From Nonomuraea maritima (GTDB lineage Bacteria; Actinomycetota; Actinomycetes; Streptosporangiales; Streptosporangiaceae): 64,000 bases of DNA. A program made the translations under genes and the position numbers. The stretch covers positions 620,001 to 684,000 of the forward strand of contig NZ_FNFB01000001.1 of assembly GCF_900100395.1 (NCBI RefSeq), read 5' to 3'. The notes beneath the pieces are model-generated. The model had not been told where the DNA came from and made no database searches. It worked only from the letters and a program-made list of their open reading frames with translations. Below are positions 44,761 through 52,851 of this stretch, one piece after another (position 1 is the first letter of the stretch; every line of letters begins with the position of its first letter).

Positions 44761-45265
44761 AGTGGGAACGGTACCCGGATTCGGAAATCCGTTGGACGCC
44801 GCCACCCCGCTTTGCCTGCCTGGAGCCGCTTTTTGCTCCTTTCGCCAGCATCGCGAAGGGTGACCTCCAAGCCACAGCAGGCTCACCGCCGGCACAGCTG
44901 ATCGCAAGGAGGACGAGGCCACCCCCACGTCCCGGACTCGATCAAGAGGCGCGCCCGCGGCACCGCAGGAAGCCGGAGCCGAGCGCCGCGCTCCGGTGCG
45001 TGACATGGCCGTCCGCCTCCGAGCCCGGCGAGACCGAGCCGCCGGTACGGGCAATGGCAGAGGTCGTCGATATGTGCTCGGGGGTACACACATCGACGAC
45101 CTCTACCGGAGAATCGCTGTCCCTTACATCTGCGTTACAGGGTTTCTCCGATAATTTTCCACCATCGCAAAGTTGGGGCTCCAACGCTCATCGATGACGG
45201 TCGGTTACCTGCCGAATACGGCAACATGGGGCAACGCCTCACACGAACCCCCCAGGGATGGACTA
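44761..45265. other. Divergent intergenic region between dapA and the GntR gene
   Basis: 505 bp without a supported gene. It must carry the dapA promoter and the GntR promoter. Its main visible structure is the long hairpin at 45059-45104. In many actinobacteria thyX lies next to dapA; no thyX-like coding sequence is present here. Confidence 0.6.
45059..45104. other. 18-bp near-perfect inverted repeat with 10-nt loop
   Basis: Left arm AGAGGTCGTCGATATGTG (45059-45076) and right arm CACACATCGACGACCTCT (45087-45104) pair at 17 of 18 positions. It lies between two divergent start sites (dapA 300 bp to one side, the GntR gene 160 bp to the other), with no gene ending nearby, so it is not an ordinary terminator. 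It may be an operator for the GntR protein, a small-RNA terminator, or the remnant of a lost gene's end. Confidence 0.6.
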
Positions 45266-45982
45266 GTGGCCACCTCAGATCCGGTCTACCTGCGTGTCGT
45301 CGAAGACATCCGGCGACAGATCACCGACGGCACCCTTCCCCCCGGTGCGCCCATTCCGTCACGGGCGCAATTGACGCGCAAATACCAGGTAGGCGAGACC
45401 GCAGCCCGACACGCGCTCCGCGTACTCGCCAGCGAGGGTCTCATCATCGGCCGGGTGGGCTCGGGGCACTACGTCAGGGAACGCCCCGACCTCACACCAC
45501 TCCACCGCTGGCGCTTCCTTGATCACCCTGCCTCCTTCGCCGCCGACCTGCAGTCCCAGGGACGGCGTGTGACGTGGGACTGGCACAGCGAGCCGGTCGA
45601 AGCCGGACCCACGATCGCCAGGCGACTTCGCCTGCCCGAGTCGTCCGCGCTGACCCGCACGCGGTACGTCTACCGCGGCGACGGGAAACCGCTCCAGCTC
45701 GCCACGTCCTTCGAGCCGAGGGAGTTCGCCCCCCACTCCGACGACGAGCGGCGCAGCCTGGTCGCGCGGCTGTACGCGCACGGCATAAAGGTCACCGAGG
45801 TCGTCGAGAGCGTCCACAGCCGCGTCCCCCGCCCGGCGGAGAGCGACGCGCTGCAGCTCGCGGCCGGCGTCCACGTGCTGCACATCGAACGCACCCACTG
45901 GGCCGGCGACCGCCCGGTGGAGACGAGCGACATCGTCATCCCGGGCGACCGCTTCCGCGTCACGTACAGCATGCCCCTCTGA
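45266..45982 (+). CDS. GntR-family regulator, HutC subfamily (UTRA domain)
   Basis: 238 residues. The N-terminal GntR winged helix (VYLRVVEDIRRQITDGTLPP, IPSRAQLTRKYQVGETAARHAL, VGSGHYVRER) is followed by a UTRA effector domain (RYVYRGDGKPLQLATSFEP and a C-terminal RFRVTYSM-like strand). GTG 45266 with AGGGATGG upstream was chosen; the in-frame ATG 45194 would add 24 residues without similarity. Monocistronic, with a terminator right after. Target unknown. Confidence 0.88.
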   Translation: MATSDPVYLRVVEDIRRQITDGTLPPGAPIPSRAQLTRKYQVGETAARHALRVLASEGLIIGRVGSGHYVRERPDLTPLHRWRFLDHPASFAADLQSQGRRVTWDWHSEPVEAGPTIARRLRLPESSALTRTRYVYRGDGKPLQLATSFEPREFAPHSDDERRSLVARLYAHGIKVTEVVESVHSRVPRPAESDALQLAAGVHVLHIERTHWAGDRPVETSDIVIPGDRFRVTYSMPL

Positions 45983-46325
45983 GCACACGGGGCTCCGGGC
46001 GAGCACCCCGGAGCCCTTCGGTGGCGAGCCGGAGACAGCGTGACGGGCGCGTGGCATCGCCGTGTCCGAGAACGAGCCTCATCATCACCTGAACCGAGCC
46101 GAGCGTCGCTTGTCACCAGAAGAGTGTTCAGGGACGCTGGGGCTCCATTTTCATTCACCGTATGCGCGGCGGAGAATTTCGCGCGACCAGTCGATGACCT
46201 CCTGAGCGAGCTCAACCGAATCCGCAGCACAACGGAGCGAACCGCCGCAGCAAAGCGGATTTGTGGCAAATGCGCAGGTCAAAGAATGTCGGTGGCCGTT
46301 GGTAGAACGGCCGCGGAGGTTGTCG
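45983..46325. other. Intergenic region between GntR gene and radC
   Basis: 343 bp. It contains the terminator at 45990-46016 and presumably the radC promoter. Nothing else is recognisable. Confidence 0.5.
45990..46016 (+). terminator. Terminator-like hairpin after the GntR gene
   Basis: GGGCTCCGGG (45990-45999) pairs perfectly with CCCGGAGCCC (46007-46016) across a 7-nt loop, 8 bp after the stop codon. Only two T residues follow, as is usual for actinomycete terminators. Confidence 0.7.
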
Positions 46326-46982
46326 ATGCGAGTGAAAGACCTGTCGAAGAGTGACCGTCCGCGCGAACGGCTCCTGTCGAGCGGTGCCGCCGCGCTGGCC
46401 GACCGCGAGCTCCTGGCCGTGCTGCTCGGCTCCGGCTTCAGAGGGGCGAGCGCGCTCGATCTGGCCAGCCAGGTGATCGAGCAGTGCGGAGACCTCGATG
46501 CGCTGGGCCGTTCAGACCCGCACCGGCTGCTCACGCTGCGCGGCATCGGCCCGGCCAAGGCCGCCCGGGTGAGCGCGGCCTTCCACCTGGCACGCCGGGC
46601 GGAGGCGAGGCCAGAACGCGAACGGATCACGAGCACGACCGACCTCGCGCAGGCGTGCGCGCCGCTCCTGCGCGGCCGGGCCCAGGAGTGCCTTGTCCTG
46701 GTGGTCTGCGACACCCGTGGCCGGCTGCTCAGACGTACGGTCATGACCCAGGGCGACAGCGAGCGGACGGTCATGCCGGTGCGTCAGGTCATCACCGAGG
46801 TGCTCACCTCCGGAGGCGCGCTGTTCGGGCTCGCCCACAACCACCCCGGCGGATCGCTGGAGCCCAGCCGGGAAGACGTCGAAGCCACGATCAGGCTGAC
46901 CGAGGCCGCCGAGACGGTCGGTCTTCGCTTACTCGATCACGTGATCATCACAGACACGGGCTGGAGGCGGATTCCCACCTGA
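46326..46982 (+). CDS. radC: RadC / JAB-domain protein
   Basis: 218 residues. The N-terminal helix-hairpin-helix region (LTLRGIGPAKAARVSAAFHL) is followed by the JAB metalloprotease-like motif HNHPGGSLEPSREDV (His171, His173, Asp184), and the protein ends in GWRRIPT. The function of RadC is unsettled; members are often found on mobile DNA and have been tied to recombination. ATG 46326 begins MRVKDLSKSDRPRERL, the usual family start. It stands alone, followed by 700 bp without a gene. Confidence 0.9.
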   Translation: MRVKDLSKSDRPRERLLSSGAAALADRELLAVLLGSGFRGASALDLASQVIEQCGDLDALGRSDPHRLLTLRGIGPAKAARVSAAFHLARRAEARPERERITSTTDLAQACAPLLRGRAQECLVLVVCDTRGRLLRRTVMTQGDSERTVMPVRQVITEVLTSGGALFGLAHNHPGGSLEPSREDVEATIRLTEAAETVGLRLLDHVIITDTGWRRIPT

Positions 46983-47685
46983 ACCCGGCGCATCCTCACT
47001 GTCACCAGCGGCGCGAGCCCGCGCACCACCGGGGGGCGGATTCCTACCTAAATCACGTACACCACGGATGATCAACCCACCCCACGGCAAAGGCCATGAT
47101 CTTATGCATAGCTCCGAACCCCGGTTTTCCAAGGGACCGTCATGAGAATCTAATGCCGCGGGCAGGCCGCCTGACGAGGTCAGCCGGTTCCGGCCCGTGA
47201 CAACGTGGTCCAGCGCCTTGCGGGTCTCGCCCCGAGGGTTGGTCACGTCCGCGAACTCGCGTCGACCTCAGGGCGGGCCCATTCCCTCCATCTCAGGGTT
47301 CGGGCCGGCGCGCCGCCCCGGGGGCCGGCTCGACGAAGCGGGGTGAGTCACTGACGACCGCATGTTCGTGCAGCCGTCAAGGTGTCCGGCTCGTTCGGCG
47401 GCATCGAACGGACCTGACACGCCATCTCACCCTGGTCGCCGTACGAGGCGAATGCCCCGTACGGCGGCGAAGCGGCACCCGAAGCCCTCCCTAGGGTCGC
47501 CGTGGCACAAAGCCGGACTGCCCAGCACGTCCCCCTCCACAGTCCGGCGTCGCACCAAGGTGGGCGGCCATCGCATGCATGGTCCTCATGAACTGCGCCT
47601 TCTCATGAGACCGCGATGGCCGCCTACCGCGCCGCCTCACCGTCACGACGCTCGCGGGCCCCGGCAGCGGACAACCCGAGACCCT
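46983..47685. other. Gene-free region after radC
   Basis: 703 bp between convergent radC and the ferritin-like gene. A partial duplicate of the radC 3' end is visible: GGCGGATTCC(C/T)ACCT(G/A)AA at 46967-46983 recurs at 47036-47052. No coding sequence or terminator is convincing. Confidence 0.5.
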
Positions 47686-48708
47686 CTAGAAGACGGGGAT
47701 GATGTCCTCGGGGTCGATGAAGTCGACCTCCACCCCTTCGAGGTCCAGCTCCGGGATGGCCGGGAAGGCGATCCCCCAGCGTTCGACGATCGCGCGGACG
47801 CGCGCCATGGCGACGCGCCAGTTCTCCGCCTGCTCGTCGTACGACAGCACACCCAGGCCCGCGTCGCGGGCGTGGTCCATGAGGACGCGGTGGTTGTGCA
47901 GGAAGTACGGCGGCAGTTCCCAGAAGCCGTCCGGCGGCTCCCAGAGGATCATGCTGAGGAAGACGAACCCGGCCCGCAGCTGACGGGTGATGAGGCCGCG
48001 GGTCTCGTCGGTGAGGCCCGGCCACTCGTTCTCCAGGATGGTCATGCAGATCTGCAGGTGACGTGACTCGTCCCGGCCGATGCGCTGGAACATCTCGCTG
48101 AAGACCGGGTGGTGGGTGCCCGAGGCCATGCCCCTGAAGAGGGTCGAGGCGGCCATCTCGCCCATCATGAAGCTCGTGAACAGCACCGGCAGCGTGTACT
48201 TGCCGACGGCCGAGTTGTAGCCGTTCCAGTAGCGGCCGCCGTTGTGGTACAGCCAGCCGATGTTGTTGTGGGCGGCCGCTTCGAGGTCGTCGGCCGGGGT
48301 CCAGTCGAGGGGGCCGCCTGGCCAGATCTTGGCGATGGTGCGCTGGCAGCACTCCTCGTGGTTCATCTCGTCACGGGTGATCGAGAAGAAGCACTTCCTG
48401 ACCGGGTCCTCTTCATGTTTCTCGAACGCGTGGATCGTGGCCCGGGCGAACACCGCCGGACCTGACGCGTCGAAGTTCGCCAGCACCGAGAACCAGTACA
48501 TGATGCCGAGACGTTGTTCACGCGTGAAGTCGTCAGGGTTCAGATCGTCCCAGGGCAGGTCTGCCGGGTTCCAGACCGTCCGCTTGGACTTCTCGTAGAT
48601 GGCGGCGAGCTTCTCGGTCTCCACCCGCCATTCCATGGGGTAGATGTTCGGCTGCGGAATCTCCGGCGCCGGCCAGAAACCGCCTTCAGGGACAGTGAGG
48701 TCCGCCAT
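47686..48708 (-). CDS. Ferritin-like diiron carboxylate protein (R2-like fold), function unknown
   Basis: 340 residues. A six-ligand diiron pattern is visible in the R2 order: Asp80 (LANFDASG), Glu114-X2-His117 (RDEMNHEE), Glu184 (MMGEMAAS) and Glu214-X2-His217 (RDESRHLQ). The protein has no radical-Tyr or C-terminal docking tail that I can identify, so it is more likely an oxidase/oxygenase-like relative than the ribonucleotide reductase subunit. The ribosome site GGAGG precedes the ATG by about 10 bp. It lies 45 bp after an EamA exporter gene on the same strand, so the two may work together, for instance oxidising and exporting a small molecule. Confidence 0.78.
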   Translation of the reverse strand: MADLTVPEGGFWPAPEIPQPNIYPMEWRVETEKLAAIYEKSKRTVWNPADLPWDDLNPDDFTREQRLGIMYWFSVLANFDASGPAVFARATIHAFEKHEEDPVRKCFFSITRDEMNHEECCQRTIAKIWPGGPLDWTPADDLEAAAHNNIGWLYHNGGRYWNGYNSAVGKYTLPVLFTSFMMGEMAASTLFRGMASGTHHPVFSEMFQRIGRDESRHLQICMTILENEWPGLTDETRGLITRQLRAGFVFLSMILWEPPDGFWELPPYFLHNHRVLMDHARDAGLGVLSYDEQAENWRVAMARVRAIVERWGIAFPAIPELDLEGVEVDFIDPEDIIPVF

Positions 48709-48753
48709 GGTGTGACACCTCCTCTCCCATCCTGCGTGGCGGCGTCACGGCTT

Positions 48754-49629
48754 TCAAGTACGGGCGCGCTGGGTGACGGCGACACAGACGAGCACCGCGA
48801 GGGCCGCAGCCACCGTCACCGGGTCGAACCGCTCCCCCATCAGGAACCATGCCCACACGAGGACCAGCAGCGGCTGGACGAGCTGGGTCTGCCCGGCGCG
48901 GGCGATGCCTCCCATGGCCAGGCCCGCATACCAGGGGACGAAGGCGAGGAACATGGAGATCACCGACACGTACGCGAACCCCGCCACCGCCTCGGGCGTG
49001 GGTGCGACCGGGGTGGTCAGTGCCAGCACCGCTGTCACGGGGACGGACACCGGCAGCGACAGGACGAGGGTCTGGGAGATGACCTGCCAGCCCGGGGCCC
49101 GTCGCGACAGGCGTCCGCCTTCGGTGTAGCCGACCGCGGCCGACAGCAGGGCGCCGAGGAGCAGCAGGTCGGGCCAGGAGGCGTGGCTCTGCTGCCGGGT
49201 GAGGGTGAAGGCGGTGATGGCGAGCGCGCCGGCCGTACAGGCCGCCCAGAACAGTGGACGCGGGCGTTCGCCGGTCCGCAGCACCGCGTACACGGCCGTG
49301 GCGGCCGGGAGCAGGCCGGTGACGACGGCGGCGTGGGACGTGCTCGCGCCGAGGTCCAGGGCGAGACCGCTCAGGGCGGGGAAGCCGAGGACGACACCGA
49401 GGGCGATCAGGACGTGCGCCGGAAGGTCACGCCTCGAAGGGAGCAGCGGGCGGCGGGCGACCACCAGGCAGATCAGGGCCAGCGCCCCGGCCACGGCCGC
49501 CCGTCCGGTCGCCACCAGCCAGGGGTCGAAGCCCCGCATGGCGTGGACGGTGGCGGGAAACGACCCGGAGAACGCCAGCACCCCGAGGAGCGCCAGGGCC
49601 GTACCACGCCGCCTCTCCCGCGACGGCAC
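48754..49629 (-). CDS. EamA/DMT-family transporter
   Basis: 291 residues with about ten hydrophobic segments, two EamA repeats (GTALALLGVLAFSGSFPATV at the start, FVPWYAGLAMGGIARAGQTQ in repeat 2). These are exporters of amino acids or small metabolites. I place the start at GTG 49629, because the in-frame ATG 49707 adds a hydrophilic tail and its start codon overlaps that of the divergent MocR gene. The divergent arrangement with a MocR regulator suggests that MocR controls it. Confidence 0.85.
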   Translation of the reverse strand: MPSRERRRGTALALLGVLAFSGSFPATVHAMRGFDPWLVATGRAAVAGALALICLVVARRPLLPSRRDLPAHVLIALGVVLGFPALSGLALDLGASTSHAAVVTGLLPAATAVYAVLRTGERPRPLFWAACTAGALAITAFTLTRQQSHASWPDLLLLGALLSAAVGYTEGGRLSRRAPGWQVISQTLVLSLPVSVPVTAVLALTTPVAPTPEAVAGFAYVSVISMFLAFVPWYAGLAMGGIARAGQTQLVQPLLVLVWAWFLMGERFDPVTVAAALAVLVCVAVTQRART

Positions 49630-49691
49630 GTCAGGCCCCTGCCCGCCCCGGTCGGGCGGCGGGAGCGTTACTCCACTCGGCGCAGTAGCGC

Positions 49692-49720
49692 TATCCTCAT
49701 ATTTCATGGAAAACGATAGC
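49692..49720. promoter_or_regulatory. Divergent MocR/EamA control region with nested inverted repeats
   Basis: TATCCT (49692-49697) lies 8 bp before the MocR ATG, the spacing expected for a leaderless transcript; no ribosome site is visible. GCTATC at about 49690 and GATAGC at about 49715 form an inverted repeat around the start codon, and CGATA-GCAG-TATCG follows just inside the gene. These could be the MocR operator. Confidence 0.4.
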
Positions 49721-51115
49721 AGTATCGCGCATGTCGCCGCGATCCTGCGCGAAGAGGCCGACCGGCTGGGGCCGGGCGGGCGGTTGCCGTCCAGCCGCGA
49801 GATCATGCGGCGCCACAACGTCAGCCCCGTCACCGTGTCACGGGCCATAGGCAGGCTCGCCGGCGAGGGCCGCGTGGTGGCCAGGCCCGGCAGCGGGGTG
49901 TTCGTGACCGTCCGCCGGCCGTCCGACCGGAGCGACACCGCCGCCGACCTTTCCTGGCAGACCGTGGCGCTCGGCGACCGGGTGGTGGACGACGACCCCG
50001 TGGCGACCCTGCTGCAGCCAGCGCCCGAGGGCGTGGTGCCGCTCACCGGCGGTTACCTGCGCGCGGATCTGCGGCCTGACAGGCAACTGGCCGCCGCGGC
50101 GACGCGGGCCGTACGCCGTCCTGAGGCATGGGCGATGCCGCCGCTGACGGGCCTGCCGGAGTTGCGACGGTGGTTCGCGGCGCAGGCCGGGGGCGACGTG
50201 ACCGGGGCTGACGCACTGATCGTGAGCGGAGGTCAGGCGGCGCTCACGCACGCGTTCCGGGCGCTGGCGGCACCCGGCACGCCCCTGCTGGTCGAGACGC
50301 CCACGTATCCAGGAGCGCTGGCGGCGGCCAGAGCGGCCGGGCTGCGCGCCACCGCGGTGCCGACGGACCGCGACGGCGTGCGCCCCGACCTGCTCGCCGA
50401 GGCGTTCGCCGTCACCGGGGCGCGGGTGTTCTTCTGCCAGCCCACACTGCACAACCCCACCGGCGCGACGATGCCGCCGGAGCGGCGCGAGCAGGTGCTG
50501 CAGGTGGCCAGGGCCGCCGGCGCGTTCGTGGTGGAGGACGATTTCGCCCGCTACCTCACCGAGCAGCCGCCGCCGTCACTGGCCTCCATGGACGCACACG
50601 GCACCGTGGTCCACGTCGTCTCGCTGACGAAGATCCTCTCGCCGAGCATGCGGATCGCCGCGGTGATCGCCCGTGGCCCTGCCGCCCACCGGCTGCGCGC
50701 GAGCCAGCTCGTGGAGTCGTTCTTCGTGGCACGGCCCCTGCAGGAGACCGCGCTGGAGTTCGTCGGCGCCCCGGTGTGGGGGCGGCACCTGGCGGCCGTG
50801 CACGCCGAGATCCGAGCCCGCCGCGACGAGCTGACGGCCGCGCTGGCGGCGCACATCCCGGCGGCCGAGCCGTACCTGCTGCCGATCGGCGGGATGCACC
50901 TGTGGGTACGCCTGCCCACCGAGGTGGAGGAGGGCGCGCTGGTGGAGGTCGCCCGGCGCAGGGGCGTGCTGGTGAGCCCGGGGCGGATGTACCACGCGTC
51001 CGAGCCGCCCGGCCCGTACCTGCGTCTCACGCACATGGCCGCCGCCCATCCGGCCGAGCTGCACGAGGGCGTACGGCGCCTGGCCGCGGCCCTGGCGGAG
51101 GTCACCGGCGAGTAG
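49706..51115 (+). CDS. MocR-type regulator (GntR helix-turn-helix fused to aminotransferase domain)
   Basis: 469 residues. N-terminal GntR winged helix (residues 1-70: RLPSSREIMRRHNVSPVTVS) joined to a fold-type I aminotransferase domain with the PLP lysine Lys309 in SLTKILSPSMR, plus VSGGQAALTHAFRAL and QPTLHNPTGATM. MocR proteins use PLP or its adducts as effectors and often control a neighbouring transporter or B6 gene. The ATG 49706 overlaps the earliest possible EamA start codon. The gene has no ribosome site, which favours a leaderless start. Confidence 0.9.
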   Translation: MENDSSIAHVAAILREEADRLGPGGRLPSSREIMRRHNVSPVTVSRAIGRLAGEGRVVARPGSGVFVTVRRPSDRSDTAADLSWQTVALGDRVVDDDPVATLLQPAPEGVVPLTGGYLRADLRPDRQLAAAATRAVRRPEAWAMPPLTGLPELRRWFAAQAGGDVTGADALIVSGGQAALTHAFRALAAPGTPLLVETPTYPGALAAARAAGLRATAVPTDRDGVRPDLLAEAFAVTGARVFFCQPTLHNPTGATMPPERREQVLQVARAAGAFVVEDDFARYLTEQPPPSLASMDAHGTVVHVVSLTKILSPSMRIAAVIARGPAAHRLRASQLVESFFVARPLQETALEFVGAPVWGRHLAAVHAEIRARRDELTAALAAHIPAAEPYLLPIGGMHLWVRLPTEVEEGALVEVARRRGVLVSPGRMYHASEPPGPYLRLTHMAAAHPAELHEGVRRLAAALAEVTGE

Positions 51116-51327
51116 AGTCGCCAGGCGAGCTCGCGTCAACGGTCGTTCATCTGCGCGTCCGGATACCGTTCTTGGGCGTGGTGTTCTATGCGGGTGTGCG
51201 GCAATCGCACCGAGACGCGCGCATACCGGGCGAGGAAGCAGGGTTCGCGTCGTCTCCTAGGGTCAAACACCGATACGGTGTAACCCGTGCCTTGTGGCAT
51301 GGACGGCAGGCGAAGGAGCGGGCCGAG

Positions 51328-51936
51328 ATGGCAGACGTAGGCGTCCGGGCGGCCCGGCGCGAGGATGTACTCCAGGTGGCGAATTGTCAGATCCGCGCCT
51401 GGCGTTACGGCTACCGGGACTTCCTCCCCGAGGGCCCACTCGAGCAGATGACGGGCCCGGCAGCCGAGAAGATGTGGCTACGCCAGTGGGACGAGGCGAT
51501 CGTCGCCCCGCCCAGCCCCAGACACCGTGTGCTGGTGGCGGTGGAGACCATCCTCGACACCGAGGGTTTCCCCGCGCTCGGCGCGGGAGGCAGCGCCGCG
51601 CTGGTCACGCCCCGCGGCGGTGAGCGCGTGGTGGGGCTCGCCTCGCACGCTCCCGCGGAAGACCCCGACCTCGATCCCAGCGTGGTGGCCGAGATGCTGA
51701 CGCTGCTGGTCGACCCCGACTTCGTCCGCCGGGGCCACGGCAGCCGCCTGCTCAACGCCACGGTCGACTACCTGCGCGAGGACGGCTACCAGCAGATCGT
51801 GACCTGGGTGTTCGCCGACAACTACGCTGTGCTCGGCTTCCTGGAGTCGGCAGGCTGGGGCGAGGACATGGCCGAACGCGTCCTCGACATGGGCCGCCCG
51901 ATCCGGATGGTCCGGCTCACCACAGACATCAGCTAG
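51328..51936 (+). CDS. GNAT-family N-acetyltransferase
   Basis: 202 residues. The GNAT core is visible in the C-terminal half: a MLTLLVDPDFVRRGHGSRLL segment (acetyl-CoA binding, V/I-X-P-X-F-R-X-X-G-X-G pattern) and NYAVLGFLESAGW. The N-terminal VRAARREDVLQVANCQIRAW is typical. GAAGGAG lies 9 bp before the ATG. It sits 20 bp upstream of menA, on the same strand, perhaps as an operon. The substrate is unknown. Confidence 0.88.
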   Translation: MADVGVRAARREDVLQVANCQIRAWRYGYRDFLPEGPLEQMTGPAAEKMWLRQWDEAIVAPPSPRHRVLVAVETILDTEGFPALGAGGSAALVTPRGGERVVGLASHAPAEDPDLDPSVVAEMLTLLVDPDFVRRGHGSRLLNATVDYLREDGYQQIVTWVFADNYAVLGFLESAGWGEDMAERVLDMGRPIRMVRLTTDIS

Positions 51937-51956
51937 TCAGAGGTCGAAGAACGAGA

Positions 51957-52832
51957 ATGGCAACCCCAGGCCAGTGGATCGCGGGCGCCCGCCCGCGTAC
52001 CTTGCCCAACGCGATCGTGCCCGTGATGGTGGGCACGGGCGTGGCCATCGGCGAGAGCGGGTTCGTGTGGTGGCGGGCCGTCCTGGCCCTGCTCGTCGCG
52101 CTGTCGATGCAGATCGGCGTCAACTACGCCAACGACTACAGCGACGGCATCCGCGGCACCGACGACCAGCGGGTCGGCCCGATGCGGCTCGTGGGCTCGC
52201 GCGCGGCCACCCCGAAGCAGGTGCTGGCCGCCGCGCTCGGCAGCTTCGCGGTCGCGGCAGTGCTGGGGCTCGTCCTGGTGGTCGTCACGCAGGCGTGGTG
52301 GGTGCTGCTGGTCGGCGCCGCGTGCATCGCCGCCGGCTGGTTCTACACCGGCGGCAAACGCCCGTACGGCTACCGCGGCCTGGGCGAGCTGGCGGTGTTC
52401 GTGTTCTTCGGCGTCGTCCCCGTGGTGGGCACCGCGTACGTACAGACCGAGCAGCTGAGCTGGGCCGCGCTGGCCGCGTCCATCCCGGTCGGGCTGCTGT
52501 CGTGCTCGATGCTCGTGGTCAACAACCTGCGCGACGTCCACACCGACGGCCAGTCGGGCAAGCAGACGCTCGCGGTGCGGCTCGGCCCCGAGCGCACCCG
52601 CCTGCTCTACGTGGCCTGCCAGATCGTGCCGTTCGCGGTGGCGCTCGCGATGATCCCGATCACGCCGCTGGCGGCCCTGGTGGTGCTCGCCGCGCCCCTC
52701 GCCGTCTCCCCCATCCGCACCGTGCGCGCCAAGGCCGTCGGCCCGGCCCTCATCGCGGTGCTGCAGCAGACGGGCAAGCTGCAGATGGCGTACGGGCTGC
52801 TGTTCGCGGTGGGGCTGTCGATCGTCTTCTGA
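51957..52832 (+). CDS. menA: 1,4-dihydroxy-2-naphthoate (or analogous) polyprenyltransferase
   Basis: 291 residues with eight or nine membrane helices, UbiA superfamily. The first Asp-rich motif is NYANDYSDG (Asn56-Asp63) and a second, NNLRDVHTD, follows; both bind Mg-prenyl diphosphate. It attaches the isoprenoid tail to the naphthoquinone ring in menaquinone synthesis, in the cytoplasmic membrane. PRTLPNAIVPVMVG at the N-terminus is the usual MenA start. Directly followed (about 20 bp) by an adenosine-deaminase-family gene. Confidence 0.9.
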   Translation: MATPGQWIAGARPRTLPNAIVPVMVGTGVAIGESGFVWWRAVLALLVALSMQIGVNYANDYSDGIRGTDDQRVGPMRLVGSRAATPKQVLAAALGSFAVAAVLGLVLVVVTQAWWVLLVGAACIAAGWFYTGGKRPYGYRGLGELAVFVFFGVVPVVGTAYVQTEQLSWAALAASIPVGLLSCSMLVVNNLRDVHTDGQSGKQTLAVRLGPERTRLLYVACQIVPFAVALAMIPITPLAALVVLAAPLAVSPIRTVRAKAVGPALIAVLQQTGKLQMAYGLLFAVGLSIVF

Positions 52833-52851
52833 TCCCCGTACCGTGGGTCAG

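Noticed and set aside
51245..51290. A possible tRNA-like fold or operator (ACACCG-ATA-CGGTGT) before the GNAT gene
   Set aside because: Only a 6-bp hairpin; no acceptor stem, T-loop consensus or anticodon arm, and no second copy to support an operator.
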